Of a DNA stretch of 64,000 nt, positions 56,429 to 64,000 are shown one piece after another. Source of the stretch: an uncultured Mollicutes bacterium (GTDB lineage: Bacteria > Bacillota_I > Bacilli_A > RF39 > UBA660). Each line of letters begins with the position of its first letter. The first letter of the stretch is position 1. Made by a program: the position numbers and the translations under genes. The notes beneath the pieces were generated by a model. It had not been told where the DNA came from and made no database searches. It saw only the letters and a list, made by a program, of their open reading frames with translations. Where the stretch lies: assembly GCA_900550145.1 (NCBI GenBank), contig URRF01000002.1:1-64000 (forward strand), given 5' to 3'.

Positions 56429-58630
56429 ATGTCAGAACAAAATATAGTTGTATCAATAATTTCTTTAATAAACATTATAATATTAATGTTTGTTTTCTTT
56501 GGTAAAGAACATATAAAAACTGTTGAAACAAATCTTTATCAAGCATTACTTGTAAATAGTTTTATTACACCAGTTTTAGAAATCATATGTTACTTTACTG
56601 TAAAATTTGGATTAAAACATTTTTCATTTACATATGCAATATTAAATAAATTAATATTAATATCATATGTAACATGGATATTGTTATTTTTGCTTTACGT
56701 TATAACAATTCTTTTAAATATTTCAAAACAAAAATTCAGAAAATTCTTATATATATACTTAGGAATTGGTTTACTAATAATAACTCTAATTATAATAAAC
56801 AAATTAGAATTTAAAACAATAGATAACCTAATAATACCTAGTGGTTTACCATCAGTAATTGTATACTTAACAGCTGGAATATCAGATTTTATAATGATTA
56901 TATTACTATTATTTAATATAAAAAAAGCAACAAGTAAAAAACTAATACCATTATACACTATGTTAGCTTTTGGTATTATGGCAATGATATTTCAAAGCAC
57001 AAATCCACAATACTTTTTACTTACATCAGTATTAATTTATACAACTATTATTATGTATTTCACAATAGAAAATCCAGATTTAAAAATGATAAGTGAATTA
57101 AATATGGCAAAAGAACACGCAGAAAAAGCAAATAGAGCAAAAAGCGATTTTTTAAGTAGTATGAGTCATGAAATAAGGACACCACTTAATGCAATAGTCG
57201 GGTTATCAGAAGATATAGAAGGAAGAGAAGATTGCCCTAATTCTATTAAAGATGATTTAAGTGATATTGTATCCGCATCACATACACTTCTTGAAATAGT
57301 TGGTAATATAATGGATATTAATAAGATTGAAAGCAATAAAGTAGAAATAATTGAAATACCTTATGATTTCAAAACAGAACTTGAAACCTTATGTAGAGTA
57401 AATAAGATAAGAATTAAAGATAAACCAATTGATTTTAGCGTAGATATCGCACCAGATATACCATATGAATTATTAGGAGATAAACCACATATTAAACAAA
57501 TTATTAACAACCTAGTTTCTAATGCTATAAAATATACAAATAGTGGGTTTGTAAAAGTAAGTGCAAAATGCATAAATAAAGATAATATATCAACAATAAT
57601 ACTTACTGTACATGATTCAGGAATTGGTATCAAAGAAGAAAATATAAAAAAATTATTTACTAAATTTGAACGATTAGATGTAGAAAAAAATACAACAACA
57701 GAAGGTACAGGACTAGGACTTGCAATAACTAAAAAATTAGTTGAACTTATGGGTGGGAAAATAAATGTGTCATCACAATATGGAAGTGGTTCTATATTTA
57801 TGGTTACTATTCCACAGAAAATAAGTAAAATTAATGAGGAATTAACAAATACGCAAAAATTAAATTTAGGAATAAATGTTAAGAATGTAGATTGTAGTAA
57901 TAAATCTATTCTGGTTGTTGATGATAACAAATTAAATATAAAAGTAGCAAGAAGAAGTATAGAAGCACTTGGGTTTAAAAATATAGATGAATGTTATAAT
58001 GGACAAGAATGTTTAGACAAAATAAAAAATGGTAATTACTATGATGTGATTCTTATGGATATAATGATGCCTATTATGAATGGAGAAAAATGTATACAAG
58101 AATTAAAACAGATACCTAATTTTGATACACCAGTTATTGCACTTACAGCAGATGCAGTAGCTGGTTCAGAAGAAAAATATAAGTCCGAAGGATTTATAGA
58201 TTACATAGCAAAACCATTTAGTAAAGACCAAATAAAAGAAAAACTGGATAACATATTAACAAATCAAACTCCTACTAACGAAAAATACTTAGAAGAAAAT
58301 AACATAGATTATAAAAAAGGAATAGAATTATTCGGAAGTATAGAAATGTATAAAGAAATGTTAAAAGAATGGTATAAAACAATAAATAACAAATGGGAAA
58401 AAATAGTTACATATAAAAATAATAAAGATATGACTAACTATAGTATAGAAGTGCATTCATTAAAAAGTGATTCAAAATATTTTGGATTTACTAAATTAAT
58501 AGAATTATCATTAAATCATGAACTAAAAAGTAAAGAGAATGATATAGAATATGTAAATAATAATTTTAATGAGTTAGAGATTGAATATAGGAGAATTATG
58601 AATATAGTAAATAACTATTTAAATAAATGA
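56429..58630 (+). CDS. Hybrid histidine kinase with receiver and HPt domains (1)
   Basis: 733 residues: about seven membrane spans in residues 1-215 (7TM sensor), a short coiled linker, HisKA with phospho-acceptor H247 (MSHEIRTPLNAIVGLSED), HATPase (IINNLVSNAIKYTN, GTGLGLAITKKLVELMGG), a receiver with D544 (VILMDIMMP) and KPF lysine, and a C-terminal HPt-like helical bundle with H676 (EVHSLKSDSKYFGF). All phosphorelay modules sit in one chain but there is no output domain, so it must pass phosphate to another protein. GTAGGTGGTAG before the ATG. A close paralogue lies at 59722. Confidence 0.93.
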   Translation: MSEQNIVVSIISLINIIILMFVFFGKEHIKTVETNLYQALLVNSFITPVLEIICYFTVKFGLKHFSFTYAILNKLILISYVTWILLFLLYVITILLNISKQKFRKFLYIYLGIGLLIITLIIINKLEFKTIDNLIIPSGLPSVIVYLTAGISDFIMIILLLFNIKKATSKKLIPLYTMLAFGIMAMIFQSTNPQYFLLTSVLIYTTIIMYFTIENPDLKMISELNMAKEHAEKANRAKSDFLSSMSHEIRTPLNAIVGLSEDIEGREDCPNSIKDDLSDIVSASHTLLEIVGNIMDINKIESNKVEIIEIPYDFKTELETLCRVNKIRIKDKPIDFSVDIAPDIPYELLGDKPHIKQIINNLVSNAIKYTNSGFVKVSAKCINKDNISTIILTVHDSGIGIKEENIKKLFTKFERLDVEKNTTTEGTGLGLAITKKLVELMGGKINVSSQYGSGSIFMVTIPQKISKINEELTNTQKLNLGINVKNVDCSNKSILVVDDNKLNIKVARRSIEALGFKNIDECYNGQECLDKIKNGNYYDVILMDIMMPIMNGEKCIQELKQIPNFDTPVIALTADAVAGSEEKYKSEGFIDYIAKPFSKDQIKEKLDNILTNQTPTNEKYLEENNIDYKKGIELFGSIEMYKEMLKEWYKTINNKWEKIVTYKNNKDMTNYSIEVHSLKSDSKYFGFTKLIELSLNHELKSKENDIEYVNNNFNELEIEYRRIMNIVNNYLNK

Positions 58631-58702
58631 AGTGATAAAGTAATTTTTTTGTTGAATTGAAATAAAATTATAAATTAAAATTAAAAATTTCTTTTTTGTT
58701 TT

Positions 58703-58730
58703 TTGACAAATATATAAAAATATGTATAAT
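58703..58730 (+). promoter_or_regulatory. Promoter of the acyltransferase gene
   Basis: TTGACA at 58703-58708 and TATAAT at 58725-58730, spacer 16. Confidence 0.8.
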
Positions 58731-58756
58731 ACATATCAATGAAAGGGGATTTTTAT

Positions 58757-59638
58757 ATGAATAAAGAAGAATTAATTATTTATCTAAAAAACAAAAGAGA
58801 AACATTATTAGGTATAAAATTTAGAAATATAATTCATCCAATACTTTTAAAAATTATGGAAAAAATGAGAAATTATAAATTAGAACCTAGATTAGATACA
58901 GAAAAAAATTTAGAATTATTAAGAGAAGAACTAAAAAATGGACCTGTTATTTATGCTTTTAATCATTCTAACATGCATGATGTTCCAACAGCAGGAGAAA
59001 TTATAAAGGAACATAGTTATTTACTTGCAAGTGATGAAATAAGAGGAAAAATACCCGGAATGTTATTTGAATTAATGGGTGTTGTATGGACAAATAGATT
59101 TAAAGAACCATCAAAACACACTGAATTATCACCTTTTGATCATATGTTAAAATTATTAAATGAAGGAGAATCAATAAAAACATTTCCAGAAAGAACATGG
59201 AATTTAAGCGAAAATTCATTAGTATATCCATTTAAATGGGGAAATGTTAAAATGGCACAATGTAGTGGTAGACCTATTATACCAATAGTTATGGAATATG
59301 ATTATAAGAACAATATATGCAACTATAGTATCGGTGAACCAATTCATGTTAAAAAAACAGATGATTTAGAAGAAACTAATAATAAATTAAGAGATGCACT
59401 TGCAACAATGAGATATAAAATAATTGAAACTAAGGGAATTTATGATAGAGAAACAGCTAAAAAAGAGTTTGATGAATATAAAAAACAAGTATTAGAAGAA
59501 TTTCCTTTTGATGAAGAAATGGAAAAAACAACAATTTATAGAAGATATGCTACAAATGAAGAAGTATTTGCACATCTTAACAATATTCGTCCTAATTTAG
59601 ATAATGCATATTTATTTGGAAAAAGAAAAACGAAATAA
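58757..59638 (+). CDS. PlsC-like lysophospholipid acyltransferase
   Basis: 293 residues from ATG 58757 (GAAAGGGGA upstream; the in-frame extension to 58739 includes the ribosome site). Acyltransferase motifs: NHSNMHD (H-x4-D, about 76-82), FKEPSKHTELSPFDHM with the substrate Arg/Asn context, and FPERTW where FPEGTR is usual. There is no long hydrophobic span. PlsC proteins acylate lysophosphatidic acid at the membrane; the C-terminal 90 residues (after IPIVMEYDY) are charged and longer than usual. Located between the two hybrid kinases with its own promoter, so its regulation may depend on them. Confidence 0.88.
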   Translation: MNKEELIIYLKNKRETLLGIKFRNIIHPILLKIMEKMRNYKLEPRLDTEKNLELLREELKNGPVIYAFNHSNMHDVPTAGEIIKEHSYLLASDEIRGKIPGMLFELMGVVWTNRFKEPSKHTELSPFDHMLKLLNEGESIKTFPERTWNLSENSLVYPFKWGNVKMAQCSGRPIIPIVMEYDYKNNICNYSIGEPIHVKKTDDLEETNNKLRDALATMRYKIIETKGIYDRETAKKEFDEYKKQVLEEFPFDEEMEKTTIYRRYATNEEVFAHLNNIRPNLDNAYLFGKRKTK

Positions 59639-59666
59639 CTACTTATAACTTTTTAAGTAGTTTTTA
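59637..59666 (+). terminator. Terminator
   Basis: AACTACTTA (59637-59645) with TAAGTAGTT (59654-59662), overlapping the stop codon, then T residues. Confidence 0.88.
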
Positions 59667-59721
59667 TCTTGTTCTTTAAAAAAACATTGATATAATAAAA
59701 AAAAGATAGGAGTGATTAAAA

Positions 59722-61977
59722 ATGAGCAATTTATATTTCCCAATATGTGCCTTATTTATCTCATCATTATTATTAATTATATTTTTTTCTAAAGAAAGAA
59801 TAAATATTTTAGATACAAAGCTATTTTCATTTTTATTAATTGTTAATTTTCTTGATTCATTACTTAATACCATAATAATATATTTAGGTTATACCAAACC
59901 AACAGGAATTACTTTAATAAAAATTTTAAATAGAATTGATTTTCCTTTATATATTTTATGGGCATGGCTATTTTTCTTATATATTTTTCATATAAGTACA
60001 GAAAAGAAAAAAACTCATAATTTATTTAAAATTATATTTAATATTAGTTTAGTTATTAATATTATTGCTATTTTATTTTCTATAATTTTACCTTTTGAAA
60101 TACAAAATTCAAATAATATTATGTATGCTTATGGAAATAGTGTAAATGTTTTATATATAATGTGTGGTATATATATGTTTCTAACTTTATTTTGTGTTTT
60201 ATTAAATATAAAAAGATTATTAAATAAAAAATATGCACCCGTTTATGTATTAATATTGTTTGCATTTATCATTGGGTATATTAGATTAATTAATCCAAGC
60301 TTAATACTCATCTCGGCTGTTATCTCTTATATTAACTTAATTCTTTATTTTACAATAGAAAATCCAGATATGAAAATGATAAGTGAGTTAAATGTTGCTA
60401 AGAATAATGCAGAAAAAGCAAATAGGGCAAAGAGTGATTTTTTATCAAGTATGTCACATGAAATAAGGACACCACTTAATGCAATTGTAGGTTTATCAGA
60501 AGATATAAAAGAAAGAGGAACATGTCCTGATAATATGAAGGAAGATTTAAATGATATTGTTTCTGCTTCTCATACTTTACTTGAAATAGTAGGTAATATA
60601 ATGGATATTAATAAAATAGAAAGTGATAAGATTAAGATTACAGAAATGCCATATAATTTTAGGGAAGAATTAGAAACTTTATGTAGAGTAAATAAAGTAA
60701 GAATAGGTGATAAACAAATTGATTTTAGAGTAAATATCGCACCTGATATTCCATATGAGTTATTAGGAGATAAACCTCATATCAAACAAGTAATTAATAA
60801 TCTTGTATCTAACGCGATTAAGTATACTAATGAAGGATTTATAGAAGTAAACGCTAAATGTATAAATAAAGATAATATATCAACAATAATCCTTACTGTA
60901 CAAGATTCAGGTATGGGTATTAAAGAAGAGAATATAAAAAAATTATTTACAAAGTTTGAAAGATTAGATGTAGAAAGAAATACTACTGCAGAAGGAACAG
61001 GACTAGGTCTTGCAATAACTAAGAAATTAGTTGAATTAATGGGTGGTAAAATAAATGTATCATCACAATATGGAACTGGTTCAATGTTTATGGTACAAAT
61101 ACCACAAAAGATAAGTAAGATGAATAGTGATTTAACAAATACACAAAAATTAAATCTAGGTTTAAATATTAAAAATATAGATTGTAGTAATAAATCTATC
61201 CTTGTTGTTGATGATAATAAACTAAATATCAAGGTAGCAAGAAGAAACATAGAGGCACTAGGATTTAAAACAATAGATGAATGCTATAATGGTAGTGAAT
61301 GTTTAGAAAAGATAAAAAATGGTAATAGGTATGATTTAATATTAATGGATATAATGATGCCTGTTATGAGTGGAGAAACTTGTATAAAAGAATTAAAACA
61401 AATACCTAATTTTAAAATACCAGTAATTGCATTAACTGCGGATGCAATATCTGGTGCAGAAGAAAAATATAAATCTATTGGATTTATTGACTATTTATCA
61501 AAACCATTTACTAAAGACCAAATAAAAGAAAAAATATCAAATTTATTTGATACTTCGGAACATGTTAATGTGAATGTAGAGGTACGTGCAGAGAATACTG
61601 AAGTTATATCAAGTGATAATTCTAAGGAAGATTATTTGAAAGAAAATAATATAGATTATAATAAGGGAATAGAATTATTTGGTAGTATGGATATGTATAA
61701 TAGTATGTTATCTGATTGGTATAAAGGAATAAATGATAAATGGAATAAGATAATTAGTTATAAGAATAATAATGATATGACTAATTATGCAATAGAAGTA
61801 CACTCATTAAAAAGTGACGCTAAATACTTTGGATTTACTAAGTTAGCAGAGTTATCATTAAATCATGAATTAAAAAGTAAAGATAATGATATAGATTATG
61901 TTAATAGTAATTTTAGTGAGTTAGAGTTAGAATATAAAAGAATTCTAAATATAGTAGATAATTATTTAAATAAGTAA
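59722..61977 (+). CDS. Hybrid histidine kinase with receiver and HPt domains (2)
   Basis: 751 residues, same layout as the 56429 kinase: about seven N-terminal spans (1-212), HisKA with H246, HATPase, receiver with D543 and HPt-like end with H694. From the linker NAEKANRAKSDFLSS to the end of the receiver the two proteins are nearly identical, whereas the sensor halves differ greatly. The segment between receiver and HPt is about 18 residues longer (HVNVNVEVRAENTEVISSDN). It is a gene duplication with a changed signal input. AGATAGGAGTG before the ATG. Confidence 0.93.
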   Translation: MSNLYFPICALFISSLLLIIFFSKERINILDTKLFSFLLIVNFLDSLLNTIIIYLGYTKPTGITLIKILNRIDFPLYILWAWLFFLYIFHISTEKKKTHNLFKIIFNISLVINIIAILFSIILPFEIQNSNNIMYAYGNSVNVLYIMCGIYMFLTLFCVLLNIKRLLNKKYAPVYVLILFAFIIGYIRLINPSLILISAVISYINLILYFTIENPDMKMISELNVAKNNAEKANRAKSDFLSSMSHEIRTPLNAIVGLSEDIKERGTCPDNMKEDLNDIVSASHTLLEIVGNIMDINKIESDKIKITEMPYNFREELETLCRVNKVRIGDKQIDFRVNIAPDIPYELLGDKPHIKQVINNLVSNAIKYTNEGFIEVNAKCINKDNISTIILTVQDSGMGIKEENIKKLFTKFERLDVERNTTAEGTGLGLAITKKLVELMGGKINVSSQYGTGSMFMVQIPQKISKMNSDLTNTQKLNLGLNIKNIDCSNKSILVVDDNKLNIKVARRNIEALGFKTIDECYNGSECLEKIKNGNRYDLILMDIMMPVMSGETCIKELKQIPNFKIPVIALTADAISGAEEKYKSIGFIDYLSKPFTKDQIKEKISNLFDTSEHVNVNVEVRAENTEVISSDNSKEDYLKENNIDYNKGIELFGSMDMYNSMLSDWYKGINDKWNKIISYKNNNDMTNYAIEVHSLKSDAKYFGFTKLAELSLNHELKSKDNDIDYVNSNFSELELEYKRILNIVDNYLNK

Positions 61978-62005
61978 AGGTATACTTTTTAAGGTATGCC
62001 TTTTT
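61976..62005 (+). terminator. Terminator of kinase 2
   Basis: AAAGGTATAC (61976-61985) with GTATGCCTTT (61994-62003), one wobble, then T residues. Confidence 0.85.
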
Positions 62006-62035
62006 AATTATTTTTAAAAATTTATTAAATTGTTG

Positions 62036-62064
62036 TTGACAAAATTATTTAGAGATGATACGTT
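62036..62064 (+). promoter_or_regulatory. Promoter of leader-peptide operon 2
   Basis: TTGACA at 62036-62041; the -10 is weak (TACGTT at 62059-62064, spacer 17). Confidence 0.55.
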
Positions 62065-62091
62065 AAACTCAAATTAATTAAGAGGTTTTGT

Positions 62092-62214
62092 ATGAATAGG
62101 TTAAACATTGATAAAATTAACAAATGGAAAATGAAAGGTTTTATAAAAGAAATTTATCTTTTTTGCGCTCTTAGTCTGCTGTTTGTACAAAATAATAAGG
62201 AAATTGGTGTCTAA
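62092..62214 (+). CDS. 40-residue leader peptide ahead of an intrinsic terminator
   Basis: ATG 62092 with AAGAGG six bases upstream. The peptide starts MNRLNIDKINKWKMKGFIKE and contains IYLFCALSLLFVQNNKEIGV. Its stop codon (62212-62214) lies in the 5' arm of the terminator hairpin, so a ribosome finishing translation would block hairpin folding. Same organisation and a related IY..C(S/A)L motif as the leader at 38928; codons in that part (TGC GCT CTT AGT CTG CTG) are richer in G/C than usual here. Confidence 0.65.
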   Translation: MNRLNIDKINKWKMKGFIKEIYLFCALSLLFVQNNKEIGV

Positions 62215-62247
62215 AAATGTTTTGCATTTAGAATGCCAATTTTTTTT
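62203..62247 (+). terminator. Attenuator terminator after leader 2
   Basis: ATTGGTGTCTAAA (62203-62215) pairs with TTTAGAATGCCAAT (62227-62240) with two wobbles and one bulge, followed by eight T. It stands 55 bases before the oxidoreductase gene. Confidence 0.8.
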
Positions 62248-62302
62248 GATTTTTATAAGAGAAACACAAAAATTTAATTGAATTAAATAGGGGATAACAA
62301 AA

Positions 62303-63721
62303 ATGAAAAAAAATATAATGATGGTAGGTGTAGGTCCACACGCTAAAAGAATATACTTTAATTATTTTAAAAATCATAATATATGCCCTAAAATTATTGT
62401 AGATTTAGAATCGAATGAAGTTGAAATAAAAAACTATTTAAAAATAAATGGATATGTAAATACTGTACTATGGTTATTGCCTGATAAATATAAAGATTAT
62501 GAAAGAATGCCATCGAAACAATATAATGAATTGTTGAATTTATGTAGAAAACATAAAATAAATTATATAATATCTTCAACAGAACCAAAAGCACATAACA
62601 TGTATCTTTTGTTTGCACTTGAAAACAATATTAATATATTATCCGACAAACCAATTACTGTTGTTAAAGGTATGAATTGTAAAAAAAATATTGCAAAAGT
62701 AAAAAAACAATATTATGACTTATTAAGTATTTATAATAGTGATAAATGCAAATGTAACATTATGTGTCAACGTCAATATCATAAGGGTTATATTTATATA
62801 AAGCAACTATTAAAAGAAATAGTTTCTAAATATGGTATTCCAATAACATATATAGATATTTACCATTGCGATGGAAATTGGGAAATGTTACACGATTTAG
62901 AAAAAGAGAATCATCCATATAAATATGGGTATGGTAAGTTATATCATAGTGGGTATCATTTTATTGATTTATTGGCAGAATTAATAAAATTGAATGATAC
63001 GATTGATGAAAGCAAAAAAATTACAAAGTGTAAAATATATGGAGATACATTTACACCAAATGATGAAAAAATGGTTTTTAGTAAAGCTGATTATATAAAT
63101 ATATTTGGTTTAGATGCATCAAAAGAAGTATTAGAGGTTGAAGATAAGAATTATAATGAGTATGGAGAAAAAAATTTCTATGGTAATTTGAATTTTTACA
63201 ATAAAACAGGCGAAATGATAACAAAAGCAAATATTAATCTTTTACATTATGGTTTTTCAAGGAGGGGATGGATTAAATCAAAGGATTATTATAAAAACAA
63301 TGGTAGAATTAGGCATGAAAGAATAAATATTCATGTAGGACCACTAATGAACATACAAATACATAGTTATCAATCTAAAGAGATTAAGGATAGGACAAAT
63401 TCAATAAATGAAATTATGACTGGTGGTTTAGAGCATTTTGATATTGATATTTATCGAAATGTTGATTTAATTGGTGGTGTACCTTTTCAAAGGATAAAGT
63501 TAATGGATTTATATAATGATGATGTTTTAAAGAACAAATTTATTGGTTATAACGAATATAGTAGAGAAGAATTTATTAGTTCTTTTTTGAACGATAAAAA
63601 AACAAAAAGTGATCTTAAAAGTCATAAATTAGCAATGGATATTTTAATAAATGCCTCATTAGTATCTATAAAAAAAGCCAAAGTTATAAAATTTGATGTC
63701 GTGAATTATATGGGAGAATGA
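62303..63721 (+). CDS. Gfo/Idh/MocA-like NAD(P)-dependent oxidoreductase
   Basis: 472 residues, longer than the usual 330-390. N-terminal Rossmann motif NIMMVGVGPHAKRIYFNY (4-21), TEPKAHNMYLLFALENNINI then LSDKPITVVKGMN, with the conserved E-K-P-type DKP of the family; the middle includes YHSGYHFIDLLAEL with candidate catalytic His. Members oxidise or reduce sugars and related compounds with NAD(P). The substrate is unknown. AGGGGATAAC precedes the ATG. It is the first gene after leader 2; the next gene begins three bases after its stop. Confidence 0.8.
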   Translation: MKKNIMMVGVGPHAKRIYFNYFKNHNICPKIIVDLESNEVEIKNYLKINGYVNTVLWLLPDKYKDYERMPSKQYNELLNLCRKHKINYIISSTEPKAHNMYLLFALENNINILSDKPITVVKGMNCKKNIAKVKKQYYDLLSIYNSDKCKCNIMCQRQYHKGYIYIKQLLKEIVSKYGIPITYIDIYHCDGNWEMLHDLEKENHPYKYGYGKLYHSGYHFIDLLAELIKLNDTIDESKKITKCKIYGDTFTPNDEKMVFSKADYINIFGLDASKEVLEVEDKNYNEYGEKNFYGNLNFYNKTGEMITKANINLLHYGFSRRGWIKSKDYYKNNGRIRHERINIHVGPLMNIQIHSYQSKEIKDRTNSINEIMTGGLEHFDIDIYRNVDLIGGVPFQRIKLMDLYNDDVLKNKFIGYNEYSREEFISSFLNDKKTKSDLKSHKLAMDILINASLVSIKKAKVIKFDVVNYMGE

Positions 63722-63723
63722 TT

Positions 63724-64000
63724 ATGAAGTTGATAGCAGAAATAAATGGTGATAAAAATTTCAATTTAAGTAAAAATAAATTAAACTCAACAGCATCAAT
63801 AGTTTTTATTGTATTTAATGGACTTGGTGAAATAGGTTTAATAAAAGAAATAAATTTACATTTACCTAATATTGAAGTTGAAAATAACTATAATGAAAGT
63901 ACTATTTTGGAGTGCTTTGAAAAAAAATATAATATAAGGATAGACATAATAAGTGAAATTGGGCAAATAAGAGAAAAAAATAATAATAAAATTTTAAATT
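63724..64000 (+). CDS. Partial gene, possibly Nudix-like
   Basis: Starts ATG 63724 (GGAGAATG context from the preceding stop) and runs off the window after 92 codons. It reads MKLIAEINGDKNFNLSKNKL, then IVFIVFNGLGEIGLIKEINL, HLPNIEVENNYNESTILECF and EKKYNIRIDIISEIGQIREK. The order strand-turn-LPGGxxExxE-helix-strand resembles a Nudix hydrolase, but the REUXEE residues are mostly missing. Tightly coupled to the oxidoreductase. Call is tentative because the 3' part is absent. Confidence 0.5.
   Translation, partial: MKLIAEINGDKNFNLSKNKLNSTASIVFIVFNGLGEIGLIKEINLHLPNIEVENNYNESTILECFEKKYNIRIDIISEIGQIREKNNNKILN

Noticed and set aside
57361..57930. Antisense open frames inside both histidine kinase genes
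   Set aside because: They occur at the same place in both paralogues only because the coding sequences are similar; no start signals or protein family features.

Overview
The window is a very AT-rich piece of a low-GC Firmicutes (Bacillota) chromosome. Marks of that group are T-box riboswitches ahead of leuS and tyrS, ezrA, rlmH, an RNase J paralogue, HelD, strong AGGAGG ribosome sites with some TTG starts, and cotJ spore-coat genes. TGA is used as a stop codon (for example ezrA, helD, trmL), so this is not a code-4 mollicute. The mix suggests an uncultured gut Bacilli/Erysipelotrichia-like lineage with spore-forming ancestry; that placement is inference.

Layout. 1-3.9 kb: accessory segment with a membrane-anchored XRE regulator, a small membrane protein, a hairpin-rich non-coding stretch and a large serine recombinase, ending at tRNA-Gly. 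4.1-5.1 kb: cotJ spore-coat genes with CotJA and CotJB fused. 5.3-14 kb: a membrane protein, two divergent MurE-type ligases, an ABC-F protein, an orphan holin/endolysin pair and HelD. 14-20.9 kb: a surface protein, leuS under a T-box, a flavoprotein and a LemA protein with an extra coiled-coil half. 20.9-25.5 kb: a prepilin-leucine-rich-repeat fusion whose promoter spacer is an 11-G run, then secreted proteins and trmL. 25.6-31.3 kb: a Tad/Flp-type pilus locus. 31.4-36.2 kb: a lipoprotein, a ytxG/ytxH-like pair and a large secreted NlpC/P60-SpoIID-like protein. 36.2-38.6 kb: tyrosine T-box, a dUTPase-like gene with an in-frame stop, tyrS, rlmH.

38.8-46.4 kb is the most unusual block: a leader peptide plus intrinsic terminator, then a short Rel homologue, an aldehyde dehydrogenase-nucleotidyltransferase fusion, argS, an SDR reductase, an alkaline-phosphatase-superfamily phosphodiesterase and an S4 fragment. 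It is cut at its 3' side by a serine-recombinase remnant and a broken surface-protein gene. The genes read as one attenuated operon around nucleotide chemistry and tRNA charging; its function is not known to me.

47.6-52.9 kb returns to core genes (rpsD, ezrA, a degenerate deacetylase-like protein, a catalytically degenerate RNase J). 53.1-54.3 kb is a decayed IS3-family element carrying 63 bp copied from this window's tadC. 54.5-62 kb holds an AMP-forming ligase, two paralogous hybrid histidine kinases and a lipid acyltransferase. The window ends with a second leader-peptide/terminator unit ahead of an oxidoreductase and a truncated gene.
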